DNA of 64,000 nucleotides from Pseudomonadota bacterium (GCA_018240595.1 JAFEFL010000049.1:1-64000); one strand, 5' to 3'; numbered from the stretch's first letter, positions 8,464 through 18,017 are shown. A program made the numbers and translations. Notes: generated by a model from the letters alone, not told the origin.

Positions 8464-9240
8464 ATGAAAGCCGCCGAGATGTTCAACCTGACCGGTCAGG
8501 TCGCGCTGGTGACAGGTGCGTCGTCGGGGCTGGGTCAGCAATTCGCGCGGGCGCTCGCCGATAACGGCGCCACGGTGGCGCTGGTGGCGCGCCGCGTCGA
8601 GCGGCTCGAGGCCTTCAAGGCCGAACTGGAGAAGTCCGGCGCCAAGGTTGTCGCCATCGCTGCCGACGTCACCGACCGCGCCGCGATGATCGCGGCGTTC
8701 GACGCTGCGGAAAAAGCACTCGGTACCGTGACCATTCTCGTCAACAATGCCGGCATTGCCGATGGCGGCAGGGCGGTGGAGTTCACGCCGGAGGACTGGC
8801 GCCGCATGATGTCGACCAATCTCGACTCGGTATTCTATTGGGCGCAGGAGGCGGCGCGGCGCATGCTCGCGGCGGGCAAGCAAGGTTCGATCGTCAACAT
8901 CGCCTCGGTGCTCGGGCTGATGGTGGCGAAGGGCGGCGCGTCGTATGCCACCGCCAAGGCCGGCGTGGTGCAGCTCACCAAGGCGCTGGCAGTCGAACTG
9001 TCGTTCAAGGGCATCCGCGTCAATGCCATCGCGCCGGGCTGGTTCGTCACGGAGATGAACGACGAATATCTGTTGAGCGACAAGGGCGCCGCCATCAAGC
9101 GCGAGATTCCAATGGGCCGCTTCGGCAATCCCGGCGATCTCGACGGCGCGCTGCTGCTGCTCGCGTCCAATGCCGGCGCCTACATCACCGGCGCCACCAT
9201 CGTCGCCGACGGCGGGCAGGTCATTCAGATCAAGGGCTAA
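8464..9240 (+). CDS. SDR family NAD(P)-dependent oxidoreductase
   Basis: A 258-residue classical short-chain dehydrogenase. The cofactor motif TGASSGLG is at residues 17-24, NNAG at 94-97, and the catalytic Ser148, Tyr161 and Lys165 are in place (YATAK). The C-terminus ADGGQVIQIKG is typical of FabG-like enzymes. The substrate cannot be assigned. An AGGGAAG ribosome site precedes the ATG. The next gene, an acyl-CoA dehydrogenase, starts three bases after its stop, so the two likely act in one beta-oxidation-like pathway. Confidence 0.92.
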   Translation: MKAAEMFNLTGQVALVTGASSGLGQQFARALADNGATVALVARRVERLEAFKAELEKSGAKVVAIAADVTDRAAMIAAFDAAEKALGTVTILVNNAGIADGGRAVEFTPEDWRRMMSTNLDSVFYWAQEAARRMLAAGKQGSIVNIASVLGLMVAKGGASYATAKAGVVQLTKALAVELSFKGIRVNAIAPGWFVTEMNDEYLLSDKGAAIKREIPMGRFGNPGDLDGALLLLASNAGAYITGATIVADGGQVIQIKG

Positions 9241-9243
9241 CGC

Positions 9244-10467
9244 ATGGACTTCAATCTCTCTCCCGAACACGAAGAACTGCGCCTCAAGGTCCGCGCCTTC
9301 ATCGACAAGGAGGTCCTGCCGCTGGAGAAGGACCCGGCGAATTTCGCCGATTACGAGAACATCCCGCATGCGCGGCTCGAGCCGGTGCGCGACAAGGCGC
9401 GCAAGCTCGGCCTATGGGCGCCGCAAAGCCCAAAGGAATACGGCGGCATGGAATTGCCGATGGTCGCCTGGGCGGCGATCTACGAGGAAGCCGCGCGCTC
9501 GATCTTCGGTCCGCTCGCCATCAACTGCATGGCGCCGGACGACGGCAACATGAACATGCTGCGCCTGGTCGGCACCAAGGAGCAGAAGGACAAGTGGCTG
9601 GCGCCGATCGTCGCCGGCAAGGTGCGCTCGGCCTTCGCCATGACCGAGCCGGCGCCGGGCGGCGGCTCCGATCCGACCATGATCCGCACCCGCGCCGAGA
9701 AGAAGGGCAACAAATACGTCGTCCACGGCCGCAAGTGGTTTATCACCGGCGCCGACGGCGCCTCGCATTTCATCCTGATGGCGCGTACCTCGGACGACCC
9801 GCGCAAGGGCCTCACCGCCTTCATGTTTCATAAGGACCAGCCGGGCTGGCGTATCGTGCGCCGCATCGAGATCATGGGCCCGGAAGAACATGGCGGCCAT
9901 TGCGAACTCGAGTTCGACGGTCTCGAAATTCCGGAAGAGAACATCCTGCTCGGCGAGGGCGAGGGTCTGCGCCTGATGCAGGTGCGGCTCGGCCCGGCGC
10001 GGCTCACGCACTGCATGCGCTGGACCGGCTTCGCCAAGCGCTGCGTCGAGATCGCGCAGGAATACATCGCGCACCGCGAGGGCTTCGGCGTTAAGCTCGC
10101 CGACCGCGAAAGCGTGCAGATCAAACTGGGCGAGGTCGCGCAACAGATCCAGATCGCGCGGCTGCTGACGATGCACGCCGCCTGGATGCTCGATCAGGGC
10201 GGCCGCGCTCGCAAGGAAGTGTCGATGGCCAAGGTGCACGTCGCCAACGCGCTGCATCAGGCCGCCGACGTCGCCATCCAGTTGCAGGGCGCGCGCGGCT
10301 TCTCCAAGGACACCATCGTCGAATGGATCTATCGCTATGCCCGCTCGGCCAAGCTGGTCGATGGCGCGTCCGAAGTACACATGATGGTGCTGGCCAAGTT
10401 CATGCGCCAGGAAGGCCAGGACTTCTGGCAGTGGGGCCCAGGCGAGGGCCGGCGCAACGCGCGCTAG
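9244..10467 (+). CDS. Acyl-CoA dehydrogenase family protein
   Basis: A 407-residue FAD-dependent acyl-CoA dehydrogenase. Residues around 130-145 (FAMTEPAPGGGSDP) form the flavin/substrate loop, WFITGADGASHF follows, and the C-terminal helical domain has LQGARGFSKD and DGASEVHMMVLAKFM. The layout resembles the ACAD10/11-like branch acting on longer or branched acyl-CoAs; exact chain length is unknown. It is translationally close to the SDR gene and ends the four-gene run that starts with the TRAP permeases. Confidence 0.92.
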   Translation: MDFNLSPEHEELRLKVRAFIDKEVLPLEKDPANFADYENIPHARLEPVRDKARKLGLWAPQSPKEYGGMELPMVAWAAIYEEAARSIFGPLAINCMAPDDGNMNMLRLVGTKEQKDKWLAPIVAGKVRSAFAMTEPAPGGGSDPTMIRTRAEKKGNKYVVHGRKWFITGADGASHFILMARTSDDPRKGLTAFMFHKDQPGWRIVRRIEIMGPEEHGGHCELEFDGLEIPEENILLGEGEGLRLMQVRLGPARLTHCMRWTGFAKRCVEIAQEYIAHREGFGVKLADRESVQIKLGEVAQQIQIARLLTMHAAWMLDQGGRARKEVSMAKVHVANALHQAADVAIQLQGARGFSKDTIVEWIYRYARSAKLVDGASEVHMMVLAKFMRQEGQDFWQWGPGEGRRNAR

Positions 10468-10540
10468 CCGGCCGGCGAATCCGCGCGCCAGCCTGTGAAT
10501 TCGGCTACAGTGACGAACTGCCGAATCATGGGGCCCCTGG

Positions 10541-11599
10541 ATGTCCGTTGTGCCCGTGCAGCCCGGCCTGTCCTACGCCGCGACCGGCACGCGCCCGGAG
10601 CCGCTGGCTGTTGCCGCTAACGGTGGCGGCGGCGCTGCGGGTGCAGCGACAGCGGTGGCCGCGGTCGAAGCCGCCATCGCCGATCCGCTGATGGCGGCGT
10701 TGACCGAGGCGCTTGCCACCGCGGCGACGCGGCAGAACGGCCTGGCGCCTTTGTTCGCCGATCTCGAAGCCCTGCTCGCCAAGCGCGACGTGCCGCAGGC
10801 GGTGCGCGATGCCGCGCAGGCGCTGCTGAATTTGCGGCTGCCGGCCGACACGCTCAATGGCGCCACCTTGCAGCAGGCGGTGCTTCGCTCCGGTTTGCTG
10901 CTCGAAGCCATGTTGGCGGGCGGCAAACTGCCGGCGGCCATGGCGAGCGACAACATCAAGTCGGCGCTTCAGGCCTTGCGCGGCGCCTTGCAGGGTTTTC
11001 TCGGTATCGACAGCGTGCCGGCGGACCTGCATGCGCCGCCGCCTTTGCCGCCATTCCGCGGTTCGCTGCCGGTGGCGCAGCCGCCGGTGCCGGCGTCCAT
11101 CGTCGATACCGGCTTGCGCCAGGCGGCGATCAAATTGCTGTCGCAGACCGACGCCGCCATCGCCCGCCATGTCATGCTGCAAATCGCCTCGCTGCCGGCG
11201 TCGCAGCAGCCATCGCATCCGCCGGACGATCACACCCAGCGTTTCGTCTTCGACATCCCGCTCGCCACGCCGCAGGGCACGGCGGTGATGCAGTTGCAGA
11301 TCGAGCGCGAGGCGCCGCAGAAGCGCGACCAGCAGGCGCCGGTCTGGACCGTGCGCTTCGCCGTCGATATCGAACCGCTCGGCGCGGTGCGGGCCCGGGT
11401 GTCGCAGATCGGCGACAAGACCAGCGTCACCATGGTCGCGGAAAAGCCGGCCAGCGCCGCGGCGCTCCAGGAGCACATCGCGCTGCTGCAGATCGGCCTG
11501 ACGCGGGCCCATCTCGAGCCCGGCGATCTGCATTGCCTCATCCACGACCAGACGAAGTTTGCCGCGCCGCAGGGCCAGTTCGTGAACCGTGCGTCATGA
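10541..11599 (+). CDS. FliK-like hook-length control domain protein
   Basis: A 352-residue protein with no signal peptide or membrane segment. The N-terminal two thirds are Ala-rich and low in conservation (helical, Ala/Leu/Pro). Residues about 228-335 resemble the flagellar hook-length control C-terminal domain: FDIPLATPQGTAVMQLQI, then IEPLGAVRARVSQIGDKTSV and a closing LQEHIALLQIGLTRAHLEPG. Its stop overlaps the start of an FhlB-like gene (ATGA), the natural partner of FliK in switching export specificity. No other flagellar gene is in the window. I infer a FliK-related function, perhaps auxiliary or for another export apparatus. Confidence 0.7.
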   Translation: MSVVPVQPGLSYAATGTRPEPLAVAANGGGGAAGAATAVAAVEAAIADPLMAALTEALATAATRQNGLAPLFADLEALLAKRDVPQAVRDAAQALLNLRLPADTLNGATLQQAVLRSGLLLEAMLAGGKLPAAMASDNIKSALQALRGALQGFLGIDSVPADLHAPPPLPPFRGSLPVAQPPVPASIVDTGLRQAAIKLLSQTDAAIARHVMLQIASLPASQQPSHPPDDHTQRFVFDIPLATPQGTAVMQLQIEREAPQKRDQQAPVWTVRFAVDIEPLGAVRARVSQIGDKTSVTMVAEKPASAAALQEHIALLQIGLTRAHLEPGDLHCLIHDQTKFAAPQGQFVNRAS

Positions 11600-11880
11600 G
11601 CGAAGGTAACCCGCAGAAGCCGCCGCTTGCCGTCGCGCTCGAATACGACAAGGTCGCCGCGCCACGCGTCACCGCGATCGGCCAAGGCGAGGTGGCGGAA
11701 CGGCTGACCGAGATCGCCCGGCACCACGGCGTGCCGCTGGTGGAAAATCCGCAGCTTGCGGCGGCGCTGGCGAAGCTGCCGCTCGACCAGGAGATTCCGG
11801 AAAAACTCTATCGCGCCGTGGCCGAGGTGCTGTCCTATATCCTGCACACCGCCGGCAAGCTCGGCGCCACCAAAAGTTGA
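11596..11880 (+). CDS. FhlB-like protein (free FlhB C-terminal export-switch domain)
   Basis: A 94-residue cytoplasmic protein equal to the cytosolic domain of FlhB/YscU after its autocleavage site. PPLAVALEYDK corresponds to the segment right after the NPTH cleavage motif, which itself is missing; then come GQGEVAERLTEIARHHGVPLVENPQLAAAL and IPEKLYRAVAEVLSYI, all typical. Such free domains (FhlB) can replace the FlhB C-terminal fragment in the flagellar specificity switch. It overlaps the FliK-like gene by four bases. Short, but family identity is good. Confidence 0.85.
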   Translation: MSEGNPQKPPLAVALEYDKVAAPRVTAIGQGEVAERLTEIARHHGVPLVENPQLAAALAKLPLDQEIPEKLYRAVAEVLSYILHTAGKLGATKS

Positions 11881-11994
11881 CATGCCTAACGGCGTGTCAA
11901 CCATGACCGCGGATTCGTTTCGTCGCTCTTTACGCCGCCGCAACGCTTGCCGCGGTAGTTAGGTTCGGGCTCGTTTCCGGAATTGGCGGAACTC

Positions 11995-12747
11995 ATGCAA
12001 GCGTCTCGGCCGGTCTCGCTCGCCACGCGCGGGCTGCGCAAGGATTTCGAGCGACCGGCGGTCGACGGGCTCGACCTCACCATTTATGGCGGCGAGTTCT
12101 ATTGCCTGCTCGGGCCCAACGGCGCCGGCAAAACCACGACCTTGCGCATGGTGGTCGGGCTGCTCAAGCCCGACGCCGGCAGCATCGCCATCGACGGCAT
12201 CGACGCCCTCAAGCGGCCGGAGGAGGCCAAACAGGTCACGGCGTGGCTGTCGGACGAGCCGATGATCTACGACAAGCTCACGCCTTACGAGTATCTCGAA
12301 TTCGTCGCCGGCCTGTGGCGCATCGATGCGGCGACGGCGCAGGCGAGGGCGCGCGAGCTGATCGGCTGGCTCGGCCTCGAGGAGCAGGCGCACACGCGCT
12401 GCGAAGGTTTCTCCAAGGGCATGCGGCAGAAGGTGGCGCTCGCCGGCGCGCTGGTGCACGACCCCAGGCTCATCATTCTCGACGAGCCGCTGACCGGCCT
12501 CGATGCCGGCTCGGCGCGGCTCGTCAAGAACGTACTGCGCGAACGCGTCGCCCGCGGCGGCACCGTCATCATGACGACGCATATCCTCGAAGTCGCCGAG
12601 CGCATGGCCGACCGCATCGGCGTCATCGCGCACGGCCGGCTGATCGCCGAAGGCACCCTCGAGGAGCTGCGCGTCAAGACGGGAGCCGGCGTCGCCAGCC
12701 TGGAGGATACGTTCCTTGCGCTGGTCGCCGACGTGGCGGCGGCGTGA
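11995..12747 (+). CDS. ABC transporter ATP-binding protein (exporter type)
   Basis: A 250-residue ABC ATPase. Walker A is LLGPNGAGKTTT, the signature FSKGMRQKVALAGAL is a normal variant for ABC-2 exporters, Walker B is LIILDEPLTGLD, and the H-loop is TTHILE. The C-terminal part after the H-loop contains the ADRIGVIAHGRLIAEGTLEEL stretch seen in drug/lipid exporters. The ATG at 11995 is preferred over an in-frame TTG at 11983, since GGCGGA (11986-11991) is at good distance. The permease start overlaps its stop (GTGA). Confidence 0.92.
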   Translation: MQASRPVSLATRGLRKDFERPAVDGLDLTIYGGEFYCLLGPNGAGKTTTLRMVVGLLKPDAGSIAIDGIDALKRPEEAKQVTAWLSDEPMIYDKLTPYEYLEFVAGLWRIDAATAQARARELIGWLGLEEQAHTRCEGFSKGMRQKVALAGALVHDPRLIILDEPLTGLDAGSARLVKNVLRERVARGGTVIMTTHILEVAERMADRIGVIAHGRLIAEGTLEELRVKTGAGVASLEDTFLALVADVAAA

Positions 12748-14270
12748 GCGCGCCGGCGACACTGACCTGGCTCGCCGGCCACGAGTTGCGGCTCGGCTGG
12801 CGCGATCTGACGTCGCTCATGACGGCGGGCGGGCGGCGGCAGCGCAACGCGATTCTTGCATTCATCGTTTTCGTCATCGCCATGCACGCCTTCGCGCAGT
12901 GGGTTGTGAGGGGCTATGCGTCGCTCGATGTCGACGCCGATACGGTGACGTTCGTCACCATCACCAGCACGCTGCTGTTGTCGTGGGCTCTGCTGCTGTC
13001 GCAGGCCATGGAGTCGGTGACGCGTATCTTCTACTCGCGCTCCGATCTCGACCTCATCCTCACGTCGCCGGTGTCGGCGCGCAAGGTCTTCGCCGTGCGT
13101 ATGGCGCGGATTGCCGCCGGTGCGGCAATGATCGCGCTGCTGCTGGCCTCGCCCTTCATCAATGTGCTGGCCTGGCATGGCGGTGTGCGCTGGCTTGCGG
13201 CCTATGGCGTGGTCGCGGCGATGGCGGCAGCGGCGACGGCTTTTGCGCTCACGCTGACGATCGCGCTGTTCCGCCTGATCGGTGCGCGGCGCACGCGGCT
13301 GATCGCGCAGATCCTCGCCGCGGTGATCGGCGCCGGCTTCGTCATCGGTTTGCAGATCCTCGCCATCTTCTCCGGCGGCACCCTGTCGCGCATCGCCGCG
13401 CTGCATTCGCCCTGGCTGCTGGCCCATGTGCCGGACGCAGGCAGCGTCGCGTGGTTGCCCGCGCGCGCGATCCTCGGCGACGGAGTGGCGCTGATTGCGG
13501 TTGCGCTGGCGGCGCTGGTCATCCTCGGCATCGCGATCATTCTGTTCTCGGCACGCTTCGGCGAACATGCGCTGGCCGCGGCCGGCGTGTCGGCTGCCAC
13601 CGTGCGCCAGCGGCGGCGGTCGCTGCACTTCCGTCCGCGCTCGCCGGCAAGCGCGCTGCGCCGCAAGGAATGGCTGCTGCTGTGGCGCGATCCCTGGCTG
13701 GTGTCGCAGACCCTGATGCAGATCCTCTATCTGCTGCCGCCGGCGATCCTGCTCTATGTCACCTTCCGCCACGGCACCAACGCCTTCGTCGTGCTGATCC
13801 CGGTGGTGGTGATGGCGGCGGGGCAACTCGCCGGCGGCCTCGCCTGGCTGTCGATCTCGGGCGAGGACGCGCCGGATCTCGTCGCCACGGCGCCGGTCAG
13901 TCCGGCGCGCGTGCTGACAGCCAAGATCGAGGCCGTGCTCGGCGGCGTCGCGCTGGTGTTCGCGCCGCTCACCGTGCTGCTCGCCTTCGAATCCGTCTAC
14001 GCAGCCTTGGTGATGGCGCTCGGCATCGTGGCGGCGACGGCGGCGGCGACCTTCATCCAGATCTGTTTCCGCGCCCAGGCGCGGCGCAGCCAGTTCCGCC
14101 GCCGCCACACCTCCTCGCGCATCGCCACATTCGCCGAGGCCTTCTCCTCGGTGGCGTGGGCGGCGACCGCCGCGGTGGCCGCCGGGCCGAGCTGGCTGGC
14201 GGTTATTCCGATGGCCATCGCCCTGCTGATCCTGCTCGGGATCTGGGTGGTGCGGCCGCGTTCGGCCTGA
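12744..14270 (+). CDS. ABC-2 type exporter permease
   Basis: A 508-residue protein with about a dozen hydrophobic segments. It begins with GTG at 12744 overlapping the ATPase stop, giving a tight two-gene exporter. The pattern of an N-terminal cytoplasmic stretch, a DLDLILTSPVSARKVF loop and a later repeat-like KEWLLLWRDPWLVSQTLMQ segment suggests two similar halves, as in larger ABC-2 permeases where one polypeptide forms both transmembrane halves. Substrate is unknown; drugs, lipids or polysaccharide are possible. No regulator is adjacent. Confidence 0.85.
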   Translation: MSAPATLTWLAGHELRLGWRDLTSLMTAGGRRQRNAILAFIVFVIAMHAFAQWVVRGYASLDVDADTVTFVTITSTLLLSWALLLSQAMESVTRIFYSRSDLDLILTSPVSARKVFAVRMARIAAGAAMIALLLASPFINVLAWHGGVRWLAAYGVVAAMAAAATAFALTLTIALFRLIGARRTRLIAQILAAVIGAGFVIGLQILAIFSGGTLSRIAALHSPWLLAHVPDAGSVAWLPARAILGDGVALIAVALAALVILGIAIILFSARFGEHALAAAGVSAATVRQRRRSLHFRPRSPASALRRKEWLLLWRDPWLVSQTLMQILYLLPPAILLYVTFRHGTNAFVVLIPVVVMAAGQLAGGLAWLSISGEDAPDLVATAPVSPARVLTAKIEAVLGGVALVFAPLTVLLAFESVYAALVMALGIVAATAAATFIQICFRAQARRSQFRRRHTSSRIATFAEAFSSVAWAATAAVAAGPSWLAVIPMAIALLILLGIWVVRPRSA

Positions 14271-14537
14271 ACCGCAGCCAATAAACGCGCCAGGCCATCC
14301 TAAAGCTTGCGCGGGCTGGTGCCGGGCGGAAATTTCCTTCTCGCGGCCACCATCAAAACGAAATTGACCCGCATTTTCCGGGGGGTAGGCTTCATCAGCC
14401 GGTTTTGCCTAGCGCATCAAGTGACTATATGAATACCGAGCGGGGCGGGGACGTATCGTGCAGGCAGTAAATTGGCGTAGGCCAATTCTTCGTGGGCCGG
14501 TTTGGCGCAGACCTTGGGCCCGGCGGGAGGCTATTCG

Positions 14538-17500
14538 ATGACGCTCCGACCGGTCAGCCTCGACGACAAATACGATCTCACCCAGTCCCACGTCCTGGTG
14601 ACCGGCTATCAGGCCCTGATCCGCGCCATCCTGATGCAGAAGGAGCGCGATCGCCGCGCCGGCCTCAACACCGGCGGCTATCTGACCGGCTACCGCGGCT
14701 CACCGCTCGGCGGCCTCGACCAGCAATTCATGCGCGCCGGCCGGCAGCTTGCCGAAGCCGACGTCAAGTTCCTGCCCGGCCTCAACGAGGAACTCGCCGC
14801 CACCGCGCTGTGGGGCACTCAGCAGGCCGAGCTGCGCGGCGAGGGCAAGTTCGATGGCGTCTTCGGCCTGTGGTATGGCAAGGGGCCGGGCGTCGATCGC
14901 TCGGGCGACGTCTTCCGCCACGCCAACCTCGCCGGCTCGTCGAAACACGGCGGCGTGCTGGCGCTGATGGGCGATGACCACACCGCCGAATCCTCGACCA
15001 CCGCGCACCAGTCCGAATTTCATTTCGTCGACGTGATGATCCCGATCCTGAACCCGGCCGGCGTTCAGGAGATCGTCGATTACGCCCAGCTCGGCTGGGC
15101 GATGTCGCGCTACACCGGCGCCTGGGCGGCGCTCAAGTGCATGCACGAGACCGTCGAGTCGACCGGTGTCATCGACGGCAGTCTCGACCGTCTGCAGATC
15201 GTGACGCCGACCGATTTCGTGATGCCGGAAGGCGGCCTCAATATCCGCCTCGCCGACACCATCCTCGGCCAGGAAGCGCGCCTGCACGACTACAAGCGCG
15301 ACGCCATGCTCGCTTTCGTGCGCGCCAACAAGATCAACAAGATGATCACCTCCGGCGGCCGCGCGCCGAAGGTCGGCATCATCACCACCGGCAAGTCCTA
15401 TCTCGACGTGCGCCAGGCCTTCGACGAGCTCGGCCTCGACGAGATCAAGTGCAACGACCTCGGCGTGCGGCTGTTCAAGATCGGCTGCCCGTGGCCGATC
15501 CCGCGCGAAGAGCTGCTCGACTTCGCCAAAGGCCTCGATCTCATCATCGTCGTCGAGGAAAAGCGTTCGCTCATCGAAGTGCAAGTGCGCGAAGAACTGT
15601 ATGGCGCGCCGAACCAGCCGGTTTGCATCGGCAAGAAGGACGAGCAGGGCAACTGGCTGTTCCCGGTCAAGGGCGCGCTCGACGCCAACGATGTCGCCAT
15701 CGTCATCGGCGAGCGGCTGCTGAAATACGGCGCCAACGAAGAACTCTCCGCCGCGGTGTCGCGCCTCAAATCGGCGCAGGGCAAGCTTGCTGAAACCACC
15801 GACGTGGCGCTGCGCGTGCCGTATTTCTGCTCGGGCTGCCCGCACAACACCTCGACGCGTGTGCCGGAAGGTTCGCGCGCCTATGCCGGCATCGGCTGCC
15901 ACTACATGGCGCAGTGGATGGACCGCAAGACGCTCGGCTTCACCCAGATGGGCGGCGAGGGCGTCAACTGGATCGGCGAGGCGCCGTTCTCGAAACGCGA
16001 CCACGTTTTCCAGAATCTCGGCGACGGCACCTATAACCACTCGGGCTATCTCGCCATTCGCGCCGCGATCGCGTCCGGCGTGACGATGACCTACAAGATT
16101 CTCTACAACGACGCGGTCGCGATGACCGGCGGCCAGCATCACGAGGGCGGTCTCACCGTGCCGCAGATCGCCGCCCAGGTCGCCGCCGAAGGCGCCAAGC
16201 GCGTCGTCGTCGTCTCCGACGAGCCGTGGAAATATCCGAAGGGTACCGACTGGCCGAGAGGCCTGATGCTGCATCACCGCGACGAGCTCGACCTGTTGCA
16301 AAAAGAGCTGGCGGAGGTGCCGGGCGTCACGGTTCTCATCTACGATCAGACCTGCGCCGCCGAGAAGCGCCGCCGCCGCAAGCGCGGCACCTTCCCGGAT
16401 CCGGACAAGCGGGTCGTCATCAACGATCTCGTCTGCGAAGGCTGCGGCGATTGCGGCGTCAAGTCGAACTGCGTCTCGGTGCAGCCGCTCGCCACCGAAT
16501 GGGGCCGCAAGCGCACCATCGACCAGTCGAGCTGCAACAAGGACTTCTCCTGCGTGAAGGGCTTCTGCCCGTCCTTCGTGACGGTGCACGGCGCCAAGCC
16601 GAAGAAGGCCGACGCGATTCATGAGCCGGCCGACTGGGCGCCGTTGCCGTCGCCGTCCGTGCCGCTGATCAATCATCCCTACGGCATCATCGTCACCGGC
16701 GTCGGCGGCACCGGCATCGTCACTATCGGCGCCATCCTCGGCATGGCGGCGCATCTGGAAGGCAAGGGTGTCGGCATCATCGACATGGCCGGCCTCGCCC
16801 AGAAGGGCGGCGCGGTCTACAGCCACATCCGGATCGCCAACAATCCGGACGACATTCACGCCATCCGCGTCGCCGCGGGTCAGGCCGATCTCGTGCTCGG
16901 CGGCGACATCGTCGTCGCCGGCAACAAGAAGGTGCTCGGCGCGGCCAAGCCCGGCAATACGCGGATGATCGTCAACACCGCGGAGTTCCTGCCCGGCGAC
17001 TTCACCCGCAACGCCGACTTCTCGCTGCCGACCGAACGCCTCAAGCGCGCGATCGCCAGCGCCGCGGGGCAGGGCAACAGCCATTTCGTCGACGCCTCGC
17101 GTCTCGCCACTGCGCTGCTCGGCAATTCGATCGGTGCCAATATGTTCATGCTCGGCTACGCCTATCAGAAAGGCGCGCTGCCGCTGTCGCCAGAGGCGGT
17201 GGAGAAGGCGATCGAGATGAACGGCGAAGCCGTGAAGATGAATATCCAGGCCTTCCGCTATGGCCGCCGCGCCGCGGTCGATCCGGCGGCGCTGGAGTCG
17301 CTGATTGCGCCGCCGGCGGCCGAGGCCAATGACTCACTGAAGCTGTCGCAGAGCTTTACCGAGACCGTCGATCGTCGCGTTGCCTTCCTGACCGCGTACC
17401 AGAACGCTCGTTATGCGGCGCGCTATCGTGCCGCCGTGACCAAGGTGGTAGCCGCAGAGGCTGACAAGGCGCCGGGCCAGACCGCGCTGTCGGAAGCGGT

Positions 17501-18017
17501 GGCCCGCTATCTGTTCAAGCTGATGGCCTACAAGGACGAATACGAAGTCGCGCGTCTTTACACCGACACCGGCTTTGTCGATCGCGTGAAGGGCCAGTTC
17601 GCGCCCGGCACGCTGCGCCTGGAATTTCATTTGGCGCCGCCGCTGCTCGCCCGCACCGACAAGACCACCGGCGAGCCGAAGAAGATGTCGTTCGGTTCTT
17701 GGATGCTGAAGGTGTTCAGCGTCTTGGCGAAGTTCAAATTCCTGCGTGGCACGCCGCTCGATCCGTTCGGCTACACCGAGGAACGCCGGACCGAGCGCGC
17801 GCTGGTGCGTGAATACCTGAGCAAGCTCGACAATCTGATCGCTGATCTGTCTGCGGCGAATTATCCAGCCGCCGTCGCGATCGCCTCGATCCCGGAGAAG
17901 ATCCGCGGCTACGGCCCGGTTAAGGCGCGCAGCCTCAAGATCGCCAGGGCCGAGGAAAAGGGCCTGTGGGAGCAGTTCCGTTCCGGCACCACCGCTTATC
18001 TGAAGGCGGCGGAGTAG
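14538..18017 (+). CDS. Indolepyruvate:ferredoxin oxidoreductase family protein (fused alpha-gamma subunits)
   Basis: A 1159-residue enzyme in which the thiamin-diphosphate subunit (IorA-like) and the gamma subunit (IorB-like) are fused. The N-terminal half has GYRGSPLGGLDQQ and the TPP-binding region near GDGTYNHSGYLAIRA. A ferredoxin-like segment with CEGCGDCGVKSNC and a second Cys group (CNKDFSCVKGFC) lies at about 630-680, for iron-sulfur clusters. The gamma part begins with GVGGTGIVTIGAIL and AGLAQKGGAVYSHIR. It should oxidatively decarboxylate aryl-2-oxoacids (indolepyruvate, phenylpyruvate) to arylacetyl-CoA with ferredoxin. GGGAGG lies seven bases before the ATG at 14538. It is a single-gene unit; upstream 267 bases hold no gene. 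Confidence 0.93.
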   Translation: MTLRPVSLDDKYDLTQSHVLVTGYQALIRAILMQKERDRRAGLNTGGYLTGYRGSPLGGLDQQFMRAGRQLAEADVKFLPGLNEELAATALWGTQQAELRGEGKFDGVFGLWYGKGPGVDRSGDVFRHANLAGSSKHGGVLALMGDDHTAESSTTAHQSEFHFVDVMIPILNPAGVQEIVDYAQLGWAMSRYTGAWAALKCMHETVESTGVIDGSLDRLQIVTPTDFVMPEGGLNIRLADTILGQEARLHDYKRDAMLAFVRANKINKMITSGGRAPKVGIITTGKSYLDVRQAFDELGLDEIKCNDLGVRLFKIGCPWPIPREELLDFAKGLDLIIVVEEKRSLIEVQVREELYGAPNQPVCIGKKDEQGNWLFPVKGALDANDVAIVIGERLLKYGANEELSAAVSRLKSAQGKLAETTDVALRVPYFCSGCPHNTSTRVPEGSRAYAGIGCHYMAQWMDRKTLGFTQMGGEGVNWIGEAPFSKRDHVFQNLGDGTYNHSGYLAIRAAIASGVTMTYKILYNDAVAMTGGQHHEGGLTVPQIAAQVAAEGAKRVVVVSDEPWKYPKGTDWPRGLMLHHRDELDLLQKELAEVPGVTVLIYDQTCAAEKRRRRKRGTFPDPDKRVVINDLVCEGCGDCGVKSNCVSVQPLATEWGRKRTIDQSSCNKDFSCVKGFCPSFVTVHGAKPKKADAIHEPADWAPLPSPSVPLINHPYGIIVTGVGGTGIVTIGAILGMAAHLEGKGVGIIDMAGLAQKGGAVYSHIRIANNPDDIHAIRVAAGQADLVLGGDIVVAGNKKVLGAAKPGNTRMIVNTAEFLPGDFTRNADFSLPTERLKRAIASAAGQGNSHFVDASRLATALLGNSIGANMFMLGYAYQKGALPLSPEAVEKAIEMNGEAVKMNIQAFRYGRRAAVDPAALESLIAPPAAEANDSLKLSQSFTETVDRRVAFLTAYQNARYAARYRAAVTKVVAAEADKAPGQTALSEAVARYLFKLMAYKDEYEVARLYTDTGFVDRVKGQFAPGTLRLEFHLAPPLLARTDKTTGEPKKMSFGSWMLKVFSVLAKFKFLRGTPLDPFGYTEERRTERALVREYLSKLDNLIADLSAANYPAAVAIASIPEKIRGYGPVKARSLKIARAEEKGLWEQFRSGTTAYLKAAE

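Noticed and set aside
7069..9369. Minus-strand open frame (about 760 residues) over the TRAP and SDR genes
   Set aside because: Composition is Arg/Gln/Asp/His-rich without domains, and the plus-strand genes are clear. Shadow of high GC.
14700..17084. Minus-strand frame (about 790 residues) over the oxidoreductase gene
   Set aside because: No recognisable domain; the plus strand holds a full family match.
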